Assembly: GCF_030323265.1 (NCBI RefSeq)
Contig: NZ_CP104991.1
Coordinates: 701,001-765,000, forward strand
Source: Terrirhizobium terrae
Lineage (GTDB): Bacteria; Pseudomonadota; Alphaproteobacteria; Rhizobiales; Rhizobiaceae
Length of the DNA stretch: 64,000 bases
Reading direction: 5' to 3'
The notes under the pieces are model-generated. The model saw nothing but the letters and a program-made list of their open reading frames with translations. It searched no databases and was not told the DNA's origin. Position 1 is the first letter of the stretch. The number at the start of each line of letters is the position of its first letter. The position numbers were made by a program, and so were the translations under genes. This document shows, piece by piece, positions 18,478 to 27,233 of the stretch.

Positions 18478-18765
18478 TTGATTGACGCGACTCGCCAGCC
18501 TCTTTCAGCGTGCCACCATCTTGTCGAAGCTATGGAGGCTCTCGAGCAAGCCCGTGGCCAAATCGAGGCGTCCGTCACTAGCGACTACTTCGGCGGCGTC
18601 GAGATAGTTGGCGCATCATTTCTGGCAGCGATGATGGCGATCGACCAAAACCTCAAAGCGGATCTGCTCACTGAGATGAAAGACCGCACAAAGAGCGGAC
18701 GCGCTGAACTCAAGGCAAGGTTCGATCACGCCTTCGATAGCTTGGGTCGCGCATCGACCCGCTGA
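18478..18765 (+). CDS. Small hypothetical helical protein
   Basis: A 95-residue frame from TTG 18478 (IDATRQPLSACHHLVEAMEA ... LEQARGQIEASVTSDYFGG ... RAELKARFDHAFDSLGRAS). An ATG at 18461 opens MANDPL and hits TGA after six codons; a single-base change of frame would fuse it to IDATRQ, so a frameshift at about 18477 is possible. Function not recognised. Confidence 0.42.
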   Translation: MIDATRQPLSACHHLVEAMEALEQARGQIEASVTSDYFGGVEIVGASFLAAMMAIDQNLKADLLTEMKDRTKSGRAELKARFDHAFDSLGRASTR

Positions 18766-18790
18766 AAACCTGAAATCTCTCCAGACCGGA

Positions 18791-21485
18791 TCATGCTGCC
18801 CGCTTGGACGTCTTCTCCAGCCGCTTTATAGCTTGCTCCAGTGATCGCTGGCCGTCGCAATAGTCCTGCCATGCTGTGCTGTCTTTCAGGATACCTGGAA
18901 CGGTACGGATGGTGAAGCGCTTCGGGTCGAGACCCTTTTTCACCTGCGTCCAGTTTAGTGGCATCGAAACCGTTGCGCCTGGGCGAGCGCGTGGCGACAA
19001 AGGAGCAACTGCCGTCGAGGTTCTATCGTTGCGGAGGTAATCCAGGAATATGCGGCCGTTCCGTTGGGCCTTGGACATCTTGATCAGGTAAACCTCTGGG
19101 TTGTCCCGCGCCATTGCCTGGCAAACATCTCGGGCAAACGTTTTTCCCTGATCCCAGTTCAGCTTCCTGCCCTTCGGCACCGACAGCGGCGTCACCACAT
19201 GTAGCCCCTTTCCTCCGGTCGTTTTGCAGAAGCTCACGAGACCAAGCTCCTCCAAGCGGTCTCGGATCTCGCGTGCTCCTTCAATAACCGTAGCGAAATC
19301 AACATCGGGACCAGGGTCAAGATCGAAGACCAGACGCCCAGGGACTTCAGGTTGATAGGGCCCGCAGTTCCACGGATGAAGCTCTGTACCCCCGATCTGC
19401 GCGACGGCAGCAAGACCTTCGACCCGATCAATCTGCAGGTACGGTTGCTTATCACCGGACACCTTGACCTGCTCGATCAGGTTCGAGGTTCCCTGCATCG
19501 CATGCCTTTGAAAAAACTGCTCATCTCCGATCCCGTCGGGGGTTCGAATGATTGAGCAAGGTCGTCCCTTAATGTGATCGATGAGCCATGGGCCGACTGC
19601 CTCATAATACTGGGCGAGGTCGACCTTAGTGACAGGTTCGCCGTCTAGGGCGTTAGGCCAAAGCTCCTTGTCTGGGCTGGAGATGAGCACGCCCATGACA
19701 TCGACCTTCGCACCCTTGCGTAGCCGGGAGGGCTTGTTCCGTGAAGATGGAGGCGGTTTCGGTGCGTCGTCAGGCTCAGGTGCGTCAACCTCGTTAGGCT
19801 CTGCAGGTTCTTCGGCTTCGACCTCTTTCGCAGGCTTGTCCTCTCTTAGGCCTTTGAATGAGGCCTGACGCACCTGCCCGTCCGCAGTCCAGCCTGCAAA
19901 TTCGATTTCGGCGACAAGCTCCGGCTTCAACCAAACAATGTCGGTCGATTTCTTTGGTGCTCCGATGCCAGTGAACGGAGACTTGGAAGTTTTCAGTCTC
20001 TGCAGTTGTGGCAATATCTGATCAACGACCTTTGCGCCGTAACCTGTGCCAACCCTGCCGACATAGACAAAGTGATCCCCCCGGTAGACACCTGCTAGCA
20101 AAGATCGAAAGGCACCGTTCGTCGTCGCATACGCCCCGATCACGACCTCATGGCCTGCGCGACACTTGGATTTGGCCCAGGTATTGGAGCGGCCAGATCT
20201 CGTATGGGGCATTGCCTCTCTTTGAGACGATACCCTCTAGGGAAAGCCGACATGCAGATTTTAGTACGGCATCACCACCCGTTTCGAAGTGCTCGACAAA
20301 CCGTATGCGGGGATCGTCTCCGGCATTGGAGAGCACCTTAGCCAATCGATCCTTACGCGTAGTCAGAGGCCGATCCCGGTAATCTGTCTCGCCCTCGAAC
20401 AGCAAATCAAAAGCGAAAAAAACAAGATCGTCAGTTTTGCCCTCGGAGAGAGCGGCCTGCAGAGCGGCAAAATCCGGTGCTCCGTTCTCATCCAGAGCAC
20501 AAATCTCTCCATCGATAATCGCGTCCGGTAGTTTTGCTCCAGATTTTGCTATTGCTGGAAACTTGGCTGTCCAATCCAGACCTTTGCGGGTCTTCAACGT
20601 GACTTGGCCGCTCTCGATGCGCATCTGTATCCGATACCCATCAAACTTGATCTCATGCACCCATCCTTGCGGGGACGGAGGCCGCTGCAAAGTCTCACAC
20701 AGCTGGGGTGCGATGAAATCTGGCATCGGCATTGAAGGAGCACGCTGCTCTGACTTCGCATTCGATTTGGCCTTCTTCAACCCTGCCGTCGTCTTAACAC
20801 CTGCCGCTCGTTCTTCAGCAGCAGGCCCCTCGCTGCTGTCCCATACGGCGTCGGCTTCGACTGCACCTCCAGTGGTCATGAACGGCTGCGGTTTCTTTCC
20901 TCTTCCGGCGGCGATCGCTTCCATCGATCTGCCAGACGCAACAGAAGTGACATTCTGCTTGAGGATAGAGCTACCATCCTCGTCGACCGAGTAGTCGTCA
21001 TTGTGTTTGATCAGGAGCCAGTTGGTCCGCTTTTCGCCTTCGCGGCTGCGCATCCGGACCAGCACAAAACTGCCGTGTAAGCGCTCGCCTTCAAGCGTGA
21101 ACTTGAAGTCGCCTTTCGCCAAAGCCTCCTCCGGGGTTTTATTGCCCTCTGGTTCCCAATAGCCCCGGTCCCAAAGCATGACCGTGCCGCCGCCATATTG
21201 CCCCTTTGGGATCGTGCCCTCAAAATCACCGTAGTCTAACGGGTGATCCTCGACCTCAACGGCCAAGCGCTTGTCCTGGGGATCGAGCGAGGGGCCCTTT
21301 GTGACGGCCCAGGACTTAAACACCCCGTCCATCTCGATGCGGAGATCGTAGTGGAGGCGCGTCGCATCATGCTTCTGGATTACAAAGCGACGACGGTTCG
21401 ATGACTTTACCTCAACCTCCCCGCTCGGTTCGGCGGTTTTTTTGAAGTCCCGCTTCGAGCGGTATTTGCTCAGATTGTCAGCCAT
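18791..21485 (-). pseudogene. ligD: LigD, multifunctional NHEJ DNA ligase, split by a frameshift
   Basis: Reading leftwards from ATG 21485: 3'-phosphoesterase domain (FVIQKHDATRLHYDLRIEMD, about residues 34-53; DHPLDYGDFEGTIPKGQYGG), ATP-dependent ligase domain with the adenylated Lys in HEIKFDGYR (about residue 285) and [22 protein letters not shown]; then, in a shifted frame starting near 20200, [14 protein letters not shown], the OB-fold end, and the archaeo-eukaryotic primase polymerase domain ([43 protein letters not shown]). The shift at about 20197-20203 lies between adenylation and OB folds; no other lesion is visible. LigD seals ends held by Ku; it lies convergent to the ku operon. 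Confidence 0.85.
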
Positions 21486-21547
21486 GTTCGGGTCTTATCA
21501 TCGTTCGGGACTGGATGCCGTCGACTCGCTAGCTCCATCATGACCAC

Positions 21548-21859
21548 TCAACTTGCAACGACATCGGTTGCGCCCAATTCATTAAGGGCGGCTTGAACGC
21601 TCTCTTCCTGGTTCGCGGCAACGTCAGCAGATACCCCTATGTTCGACGACAGCGACCCATCACCCCGCGCATCTTCGTCCATTGTCGCGGCATCTCCGCC
21701 ACTGATCTCGGTGCCGGACGAATTGTCTGAACCGTTGGTCTGTACAAAGATATCCGCCCGGTCGACGCCGAGTTTTTGAACAAGATGCTCGACCGCCAGG
21801 TCAGCGGCCTCCCGAGTAGAAAAGGTGGCGGTGATGGTTTTCGTGCTTGTGTCAGACAT
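21548..21859 (-). CDS. Small acidic protein, paralogue of the protein at 32746
   Basis: A 103-residue protein, MSDTSTKTITATFSTREAAD then LAVEHLVQKLGVDRADIFVQ, a low-complexity acidic middle (GDAATMDEDARGDGS) and a C-terminal strand-helix (SADVAANQEESVQAALNELG). The beginning TxTxTATFxTREAADLAVEHLV and the end are shared with the gene at 32746, so this is a family. It looks like a ferredoxin-like fold that senses nothing obvious; function unknown. Confidence 0.68.
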   Translation of the reverse strand: MSDTSTKTITATFSTREAADLAVEHLVQKLGVDRADIFVQTNGSDNSSGTEISGGDAATMDEDARGDGSLSSNIGVSADVAANQEESVQAALNELGATDVVAS

Positions 21860-21891
21860 CAAGATTTCCTTTCGTTTCTACTGCCAATAAA

Positions 21892-22110
21892 TCATGCGGT
21901 CTGCTTGAATTCACGCAGCTGATCGATCATCGCTAGGGCTTCTGCTTCTGTTTGGTCCTCGCTATGGCTCAGATGAGCAGACATTCTGACGGTGATGAGA
22001 TCGCTCCCCTCACCCTTGAATTCCACGGTGACGGTCGTTTCTGTGGTTTTCGCGACATTTATGTTCTTCAGCAGCGTCGGATTAATCCTTGGACGAAGAT
22101 GGATGGGCAT
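21892..22110 (-). CDS. Small hypothetical protein
   Basis: A 72-residue frame whose start (MPIHLRPRINPTLL) overlaps the end of the next gene upstream by 29 bases, suggesting translational coupling. Core TTETTVTVEFKGEGSDLITV then AEALAMIDQLREFK. No domain recognised. It would be transcribed from the stress promoter at 22325. Confidence 0.5.
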   Translation of the reverse strand: MPIHLRPRINPTLLKNINVAKTTETTVTVEFKGEGSDLITVRMSAHLSHSEDQTEAEALAMIDQLREFKQTA

Positions 22111-22291
22111 GCATTTCTTGAAACTCGTATCGATCTAAGAATCGATCGGTCTTGCCCGGCTCGTCATCGGGATGAGAGATCTTCACATCAACATCAGAAG
22201 GCAGGCTCATAGCCTGCTCGGCATTCATTATCCCTAGCGCGGTAACGCCGTCCTCCAACTCGGCAACCACCTCTACAACCTTACGATCCAT
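22082..22291 (-). CDS. Small hypothetical protein
   Basis: 69 residues from ATG 22291, preceded by AGGAAAG: MDRKVVEVVAELEDGVTALG then MNAEQAMSLPSDVDVKISHP. Not recognised. First gene downstream of the 22325 stress promoter, followed by an overlapping small gene. Confidence 0.55.
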   Translation of the reverse strand: MDRKVVEVVAELEDGVTALGIMNAEQAMSLPSDVDVKISHPDDEPGKTDRFLDRYEFQEMHAHPSSSKD

Positions 22292-22324
22292 CGCTTTCCT
22301 CCTTGTGAACATGTCCGCTTCCTG

Positions 22325-22350
22325 AACTACCAGCTGCGCTCGGTGGTTCC
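22325..22350 (-). promoter_or_regulatory. EcfG-type general stress promoter
   Basis: Minus strand: GGAAC (22350-22346), 17-base spacer, AGTT (22328-22325). Divergent from the promoter at 22378. Confidence 0.55.
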
Positions 22351-22377
22351 CTTGCTTTGCGACGACGCAGTTGAGCC

Positions 22378-22402
22378 GGAACGATCGTCAGCGGCACTGG
22401 TT
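22378..22402 (+). promoter_or_regulatory. EcfG-type general stress promoter
   Basis: GGAAC at 22378, 16-base spacer, GGTT at 22399, 27 bases before ATG 22429. Confidence 0.6.
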
Positions 22403-22428
22403 GTGCTAGGTCAACGGAGGATTTTGCA

Positions 22429-22638
22429 ATGGGAACCACGACACCGAGCGACGGCGCTCCGGGCACGACCGATCAATCTCCGCGATGGGAAGGACCTCAA
22501 GAGAACAAACCCCGCGGTTACATGAAGGCGAAGGACGATCCCGATCGGGATGAGGATGCCGTTGGCGAAACGAATGCCAACCCGCAGAAAACCAGCGTGT
22601 CCGACGCTCTCAAGACGAAGGATGAACCAGATGCCTAA
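22429..22638 (+). CDS. Small hydrophilic stress-type protein
   Basis: A 69-residue disordered, charged protein (MGTTTPSDGAPGTTDQSPRW ... KAKDDPDRDEDAVGE). ATG is preceded by ACGGAGG. It overlaps the next gene by eight bases (its stop lies inside the next coding region), so the two are co-translated. No domain; similar in style to the protein at 10771. Confidence 0.68.
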   Translation: MGTTTPSDGAPGTTDQSPRWEGPQENKPRGYMKAKDDPDRDEDAVGETNANPQKTSVSDALKTKDEPDA

Positions 22639-22834
22639 CTCTGAAGACGATGCAAAAGGTCAATATGCTCCATCGCAAGCGGATCGAAAAGCCTCCGGCG
22701 TGCACAGCGCGAAGCCTACGGTAGTCACCGGTTCCGAAGATGCAACGGTGCACCGCGATCCGCCTGGAAAGAAGGCCGGGAAGGATTGGGATGTGAACTA
22801 TGATCCCGCAGAAAAATCCCGAGGAGAGCTCTAA
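22631..22834 (+). CDS. Small hydrophilic protein, paralogue of the protein at 43021
   Basis: 67 residues from ATG 22631. The block DDAKGQYAPSQADR ... GVHSAKPxVVTGSEDAT and the end DxNYDP are nearly identical to the product of the gene at 43021, so this is a real and conserved small protein. No Cys, no hydrophobic segment. Co-translated with 22429 under the 22378 promoter; a stress-related disordered protein by inference. Confidence 0.75.
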   Translation: MPNSEDDAKGQYAPSQADRKASGVHSAKPTVVTGSEDATVHRDPPGKKAGKDWDVNYDPAEKSRGEL

Positions 22835-23104
22835 AGGGTCGCGTTAGCCGGCCCAAATCGATAGTGTGAGCGGGATACGGGGTGCCAATCGACTGGGAGG
22901 CACTCTCACCGTCGCGAAAGCGATCCGGCTGTATAGCGGATAGAACGAAAGTTCGAAGAGTTGTCGAGTTTCCAAGGGGCTTCCGAAAGAAGACCCCTTG
23001 ATGGTTCTACCAGCGCTTCATCGCCGTCTGGGAAGTTAGCCACTTCTAACGCATGCGTTTTCGGACGCTGCCCCTTAGCTCGATGAAAGCGGACAGGTTG
23101 CCAC
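22835..23104. other. Non-coding interval
   Basis: No gene seen. A possible weak hairpin GGGGCTTCC...AAGACCCC at about 22977-22998 could end transcription from 22631 but has no T-run. Confidence 0.3.
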
Positions 23105-23374
23105 TCATCTTTTCGGCGGGTCCACTAAGGGATTTCCAAACAAGTCGACACGCACTGGTGAACTGATACGCTTATCATTGCTGCCATCTGATAGGCGTCC
23201 GCCGAATGATCTAGCGCTGTTTGGCCGTCCAGACCACAGCACTAACTCGACCTTCTCTCCCGCCCTGATATCCCGATGAGCAATGAAGTAGCCGCGATGA
23301 TCTGGAGCGCCCTCATGACCAGCCTTTTCATTTTCGAAAAGGCTGACATCGCCTGGCTTCGCTTTGTAACGCAT
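23105..23374 (-). CDS. Small hypothetical protein
   Basis: An 89-residue basic protein: MRYKAKPGDVSLFENEKAGH, YFIAHRDIRAGEKVELVLWS, then SGRPNSARSFGG. ATG is preceded by TTGGAATG, a weak ribosome binding site. The text looks like a small beta-barrel but I recognise no family. Its promoter may be the reverse reading of the palindromic stress site at 23535-23561. Confidence 0.5.
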   Translation of the reverse strand: MRYKAKPGDVSLFENEKAGHEGAPDHRGYFIAHRDIRAGEKVELVLWSGRPNSARSFGGRLSDGSNDKRISSPVRVDLFGNPLVDPPKR

Positions 23375-23534
23375 TCCAAGATCCCTCGGTCGTATGACAG
23401 TCTCGATACAGAGATAGCGTTAGGCCCGCACTCGACAACTTGAAACATGCGCGAACTAGCAACGGGTGCACTGCCTTAAGCATCGAACGGTTGGACGCCC
23501 AATCCATTGTTAGTTCCCTCCAAACTCGTTTTGC

Positions 23535-23561
23535 GGAACAGAGAGCCTCATCGCCAGTTCC
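23535..23561. promoter_or_regulatory. Palindromic, bidirectional EcfG-type promoter
   Basis: GGAAC at 23535 and GTTCC at 23557, 17 bases apart. Rightwards: GGAAC-N16-AGTT to the gene at 23586. Leftwards: GGAAC-N16-TGTT towards the gene at 23374. Both -10 elements sit inside the opposite -35 element. Confidence 0.6.
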
Positions 23562-23585
23562 TAATGCGGCATGAGGAGCAAACTG

Positions 23586-23756
23586 ATGAATGTTTCACAC
23601 ACACGAGTAGTCCACGAAGGCGCAGGGAAATGGATTGTTGATTTCGTCAGTGATGATGGTGAATCTGTCTCGGTGAAAGTCACTGACGATAAGCTGGCCG
23701 AGGAGGAAAAGGTCATTGACCACGCCAAGCGCATCATGAGTGAATTTGCCGACTAG
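23586..23756 (+). CDS. Small conserved hypothetical protein
   Basis: 56 residues from ATG 23586 (GAGGAG upstream): MNVSHTRVVHEGAGKWIVDF then VSDDGESVSVKVTDDKLAEE and a helix. Compact alpha/beta, acidic. It precedes exonuclease III by 67 bases and may share a stress transcript with it. Confidence 0.62.
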   Translation: MNVSHTRVVHEGAGKWIVDFVSDDGESVSVKVTDDKLAEEEKVIDHAKRIMSEFAD

Positions 23757-23823
23757 GTCGATCTCCTCGTGGAGATCGGCGAGACCACCTGGATGTCGGT
23801 AGCCTAGCTGGGGCCTCATTGAA

Positions 23824-24609
23824 TTGAAGATTGCCACTTACAACGTGAATGGGATCAACGGCAGGCTAGATATCCTGTTGCGGTGGCTCGAAGAAGACGG
23901 ACCGGATGTAGTCTGCCTTCAGGAGCTCAAGTCTACGTCATTTCCGCAGAAAGAGATTGCCCGTGCGGGGTACGGCGCGGCTTGGCACGGCCAAAAGTCC
24001 TGGAATGGCGTCGCAATCCTGGTGCGGGACCAAGAGCCCTTCGTCACGCGGCGCGGCTTACCAGGCGATCCAGATGACACTCAAAGTCGGTATATCGAAG
24101 CTGCGGTCGACGGCATCATAGTGGGCTGCCTTTACCTTCCGAACGGCAACCCCGCCCCGGGCCCGAAATTCGATTACAAGCTCAAATGGTTTGACCGCCT
24201 CCACCGCTACGCCGCCGATCTCTTAGACCTTGATATCCCGACCCTTCTCATAGGTGATTTCAACGTGATGCCGACGGAGCTCGATGTCCACAGACCGGAA
24301 CGATGGGTCGATGACGCCTTGTTCCGCCCACAAGTCCGCAAGGCTTACGCTGCCTTGCTTGAGCAGGGATGGACAGATGCGGTCCGGCATTTGCATCCCG
24401 AAGAGCGGATTTACACCTTTTGGAAATACTGGCGCAACAGCTTCGAGCGCAATGCTGGTCTGAGGATCGACCACTTCCTCCTGTCGCCTACTGCCGCGCA
24501 ATGGCTCAAGTCAGCTTCGGTGCGCAGGAAGCCCCGGGGTTGGCCACATACAAGTGACCACGCACCTGTGGTGATCGAACTAGACGTCCCGGGAGATGCA
24601 AAACCATGA
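23824..24609 (+). CDS. xthA: Exodeoxyribonuclease III (AP endonuclease)
   Basis: 261 residues from TTG 23824. Endonuclease/exonuclease/phosphatase fold with KIATYNVNGINGRLDILLRW, the metal-binding Glu in CLQELKS, YLPNGNP, GDFNVMPTELDVH and the catalytic LRIDHFLLS and TSDHAPVV end. It cleaves at abasic sites and removes 3' blocks after oxidative damage. Start is TTG because no ATG/GTG fits. It overlaps the next gene by four bases (ATGA), so both are translated together. In this window it complements KatE, Mfd-like and NHEJ genes. Confidence 0.9.
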   Translation: MKIATYNVNGINGRLDILLRWLEEDGPDVVCLQELKSTSFPQKEIARAGYGAAWHGQKSWNGVAILVRDQEPFVTRRGLPGDPDDTQSRYIEAAVDGIIVGCLYLPNGNPAPGPKFDYKLKWFDRLHRYAADLLDLDIPTLLIGDFNVMPTELDVHRPERWVDDALFRPQVRKAYAALLEQGWTDAVRHLHPEERIYTFWKYWRNSFERNAGLRIDHFLLSPTAAQWLKSASVRRKPRGWPHTSDHAPVVIELDVPGDAKP

Positions 24610-25142
24610 GAAACACACGGCTTCAGTCAGCGCTGCAGAGTGAAATCTCGGACTGGTTCAACACGCTGGAACCCGTCGATCCTGAGGACATGATCGGTTT
24701 GTGGAAGGGATCAGGCCACCCGTCTGGCCACCCTTTGGATGGAGTTCTTGAAAATCTGCACTGGTTCGGGAAGCGTTTTCATCCTGATATGCGGGCCGAC
24801 GCACTATTGTTCGAAGGTGATCCAGGAAAGATCGTCGCAATTGAGCCTGCCTTTTTCCCCATTCGCTGGGCAGTGAGATTTGCTGGGTTCGGAAGGACGG
24901 CCCGCGCGTTGAACCTCTTCTCTCATCTGCGACCGCGGCTCAGAGCGAGGGGGACGACAGCCTCTCTCCAGCAGCGACTGGATGAAGGCGTTTTGACCGC
25001 ATCAATGGTCTATGATCGGCAGCCGATCATTGATCATTTTCGTCGCGCAGACGACATCGTCTACGGTAAAATGGTAGTCGAGGGTGATCCACGTCGGTAT
25101 TTCTTCAGGCTACAAAAGATCGATGACGGTCAGCCAAAGTGA
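24606..25142 (+). CDS. GXWXG / DUF4334 domain protein
   Basis: 178 residues. N-terminal GXWXG module (about 25-85: MIGLWKGSGHPSGHPLDGVL, NLHWFGKRFHPDMRADALLF) and C-terminal DUF4334-type region (MVYDRQPIIDHFRRADD, GKMVVEGDPRRYFFRLQ). These domains occur together in lipocalin-like proteins that probably bind small ligands; no enzymatic activity is established. Coupled to exonuclease III by ATGA overlap. Confidence 0.8.
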   Translation: MRNTRLQSALQSEISDWFNTLEPVDPEDMIGLWKGSGHPSGHPLDGVLENLHWFGKRFHPDMRADALLFEGDPGKIVAIEPAFFPIRWAVRFAGFGRTARALNLFSHLRPRLRARGTTASLQQRLDEGVLTASMVYDRQPIIDHFRRADDIVYGKMVVEGDPRRYFFRLQKIDDGQPK

Positions 25143-25173
25143 TATAGACCTCCTGATACTGAGGCGCCGCAAG

Positions 25174-25302
25174 TCAGAAGGTCAAGGCATTCACTGCCAT
25201 CACGATCGGTAACGCAGATGCGGCGATTGCGGCCGTCCAGGCTATTAAGATTTTACCTACATAGGCGCGGCTAGCTTTTCTCGCATTCCACTCATAATAC
25301 AC
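25174..25302 (-). CDS. Tiny membrane protein with GTG start
   Basis: A 42-residue frame: YYEWNARKASRAYVGKIL then IAWTAAIAASALPIVMAV and NALTF. GTG 25302 is preceded by CAGGAG at seven bases. A positively charged N-terminus and one membrane helix are clear. Function unknown; too short for most gene finders. Confidence 0.42.
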   Translation of the reverse strand: MYYEWNARKASRAYVGKILIAWTAAIAASALPIVMAVNALTF

Positions 25303-25371
25303 GCACACTCTCCTGAAACACGGTAGTGAATATGAAGCACCACTAAATCGCGGTGTGAAGTGGCGCAGCAG

Positions 25372-25800
25372 TTACAGTACGCATTTAATTGGGGTCAGTG
25401 GGCATCGCTCTCGATGGATCGCATCTCCCTTCACATCAATCCAAGGATGCATGCGGCTCTCATATATCGAGCGCTGAGGTGCCGGATAACCCGGATCAGC
25501 GAACGCGCCCACTGGTATCGCATAGACACCGGGCGTATCCTCATTCTCGTAAAAGACAGTCGACCCACATTCCGGACAGAAATGATAGCGTGCCCACATA
25601 CCGCTATCTCCAGTCCTCTCGTACAGCCGAGAACCTCCTTCGACTGCCACATCCGTTTTTGCGTATCGAGCCTGGACTGCAAAGGCGGATCCAGTTCGTC
25701 GCTGGCATTCCAGGCAATGACAGACTGAGACCCTTTGCGGCTCCCCATGGCATTCTGCCCGTAGCTGTCCGCACCTACACTCTGCTACCCGCAGCGACAT
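25372..25800 (-). CDS. GFA / CENP-V family zinc protein
   Basis: 142 residues with the GFA metal-binding layout: CRCGQLRAECHG, CHCLECQRRTGSAF, and FCPECGSTVFYE, giving the eight Cys of the two zinc sites, and PVGAFADPGYPAP near the end. The family is named after glutathione-dependent formaldehyde-activating enzyme, but most members have unknown substrates. Confidence 0.86.
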   Translation of the reverse strand: MSLRVAECRCGQLRAECHGEPQRVSVCHCLECQRRTGSAFAVQARYAKTDVAVEGGSRLYERTGDSGMWARYHFCPECGSTVFYENEDTPGVYAIPVGAFADPGYPAPQRSIYESRMHPWIDVKGDAIHRERCPLTPIKCVL

Positions 25801-25827
25801 GTTGGACCTCCACAGCGAAAAGGCACC

Positions 25828-26040
25828 TCAAGACTTCTTTTTAAGGGCGCTTGGCTTGTGTGCGGCCTTGGCTCCAGATTCAGAGCTCTCGACGATGATT
25901 TGAGGATCTGCCTCAGAAGCCTTAACCTCATGCCCCTTGATTTTCGTTGGGCTAATTTGCTTCTTGATTACCTTGCCTGTCGTCTCACCCTGGCTCGTTT
26001 TCCACGCCACGGTGTCGCCCTTCTTCAGATCCTTTGCCAT
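25828..26040 (-). CDS. DUF2945 (hypervirulence-associated TUDOR-like) protein
   Basis: 70 residues from ATG 26040: MAKDLKKGDTVAWKTSQGET then TGKVIKKQISPTKIKGHEVK ASEADPQIIVESSESGAKAA and a Lys-rich end. The KKGDxVxWxxxQGxTxGxV...KASxxDPxxxVxS pattern is the DUF2945 signature, a small SH3-like barrel. A stress promoter lies 29 bases upstream. Biochemical role unknown. Confidence 0.8.
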   Translation of the reverse strand: MAKDLKKGDTVAWKTSQGETTGKVIKKQISPTKIKGHEVKASEADPQIIVESSESGAKAAHKPSALKKKS

Positions 26041-26068
26041 ACTGCCTCCTCCATAATATCGGCGAGCA

Positions 26069-26094
26069 AACATCTCAGAGGGTCTTATGGTTCC
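26069..26094 (-). promoter_or_regulatory. EcfG-type general stress promoter
   Basis: Minus strand: GGAAC (26094-26090), 17-base spacer, TGTT (26072-26069), upstream of the DUF2945 gene. Confidence 0.6.
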
Positions 26095-26120
26095 GTTGAA
26101 GCGTTCGTCACTTGTGTGAG

Positions 26121-26543
26121 CTATCTCACTATGTACGACATGCCCACAGATCTTGGGGCGGTTTCGTTGAAACCAAATTGTTCATAGAGCTTGTTGGCGG
26201 GTACGTCGGCAATCAAGCTCACATACGCTGTCTCCGGCATCGTTGTGTCCACGTATTCCATAATTGCCGTCATGATCGCCTTCCCGAGCCCGCGACCCTG
26301 GTGATCTGGCTGTACTGCTATATCGGTGACCTGGAAAAAGCAGCCGCCATCGCCAATCAGCCGCCCCATTCCGATAACCTCACCATCGACAACTACGACC
26401 ACAGCGAAGACAGTCCCCTCAAGCCCGATCTCAGCCGCAGCCCTCGAAAATGGCGTCAAACCAGCTGTTTGGCGCAGACGCATGTAATCGTCGATGTCGG
26501 GCGTTCTTTTCTCAATCACATAGCATTCATTTTTAGTGGTCAT
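26121..26543 (-). CDS. GNAT family N-acetyltransferase
   Basis: 140 residues with GNAT motifs: AVVVVVDGEVIGMGRLIGDG (strands 3-4), VQPDHQGRGLGKAIMTAIM (acetyl-CoA pyrophosphate loop Q-x-x-G-x-G/A) and a C-terminal NKLYEQFGFNETAP. It transfers an acetyl group from acetyl-CoA to an unknown amine. ATG 26543 is used; no stress promoter was found. Confidence 0.88.
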   Translation of the reverse strand: MTTKNECYVIEKRTPDIDDYMRLRQTAGLTPFSRAAAEIGLEGTVFAVVVVVDGEVIGMGRLIGDGGCFFQVTDIAVQPDHQGRGLGKAIMTAIMEYVDTTMPETAYVSLIADVPANKLYEQFGFNETAPRSVGMSYIVR

Positions 26544-26578
26544 ATGTGTCTTCCCATGTGCACGCTCGGGGTACAGTC

Positions 26579-27211
26579 TTATAGCTGCTCGTTCAATTCC
26601 TTGAGCAACTTCCTGCGTTCCCGTCTGCGCGTGATCTGGCGTGTCAGCGCTTCGGATGCTCTAATTGCCGATCTCCCGTCGGACTTCGTGAGGTCGAATT
26701 TTCGCGTCGCGCCAATTAGCAGATCTTCAGAGCCGTAGATGCCCAGGATCGTAATCTCTATGTTTTCTGCAACGGCATCGAGTTTGCTCGTAAAATGTTC
26801 GCCTGCTTCGATCGCGTTCGCCTCAGCATACGCGATGATGCAGTCGAAAGTCCCCATGTCCGCCATCGTCCCGGGCTGCAACGGGCCCTGGCGCGTCATT
26901 CTCTGCCAGCCAGTATCGATGCCTGATTGGCGGATATCCTCTGCGTCTGTGATGTAGGCGGTGTAGGTGTGGTTGTCGGTTTTGACTTTTGCGACAACGC
27001 TTTGAATGTGCACGGGCTCCCTGCTCATGTTTGTCACCAGACAATGAGCGTTAAGTGCCCGCTCCTCGCCGTGGTTGATAACGAGCATCGGTTTGACCTG
27101 TCTTCGATGCCCTCCAACGAAGATCTGGAGGTAGACAGCCCAGATGCAAAGGGTTCCAAGGCTGGCCGCAGCGGAGACGATAGGAGCGTTCGCTTGCAGT
27201 AACTCTAGCAT
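26579..27211 (-). CDS. Membrane-anchored protein of unknown function
   Basis: 210 residues. An N-terminal helix (IVSAAASLGTLCIWAVYLQI) anchors a predicted soluble domain containing VKPMLVINHGEERALNAHCL, VTNMSREPVHIQSVVAKVKT and a basic C-terminal end (RQITRRRERRKLLKELNEQL). The middle looks like a beta-sandwich. I do not recognise the family. The gene lies between GNAT and esterase genes, all on the minus strand. Confidence 0.68.
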   Translation of the reverse strand: MLELLQANAPIVSAAASLGTLCIWAVYLQIFVGGHRRQVKPMLVINHGEERALNAHCLVTNMSREPVHIQSVVAKVKTDNHTYTAYITDAEDIRQSGIDTGWQRMTRQGPLQPGTMADMGTFDCIIAYAEANAIEAGEHFTSKLDAVAENIEITILGIYGSEDLLIGATRKFDLTKSDGRSAIRASEALTRQITRRRERRKLLKELNEQL

Positions 27212-27233
27212 ACGGAATTCCCGTCTCTGAAAA

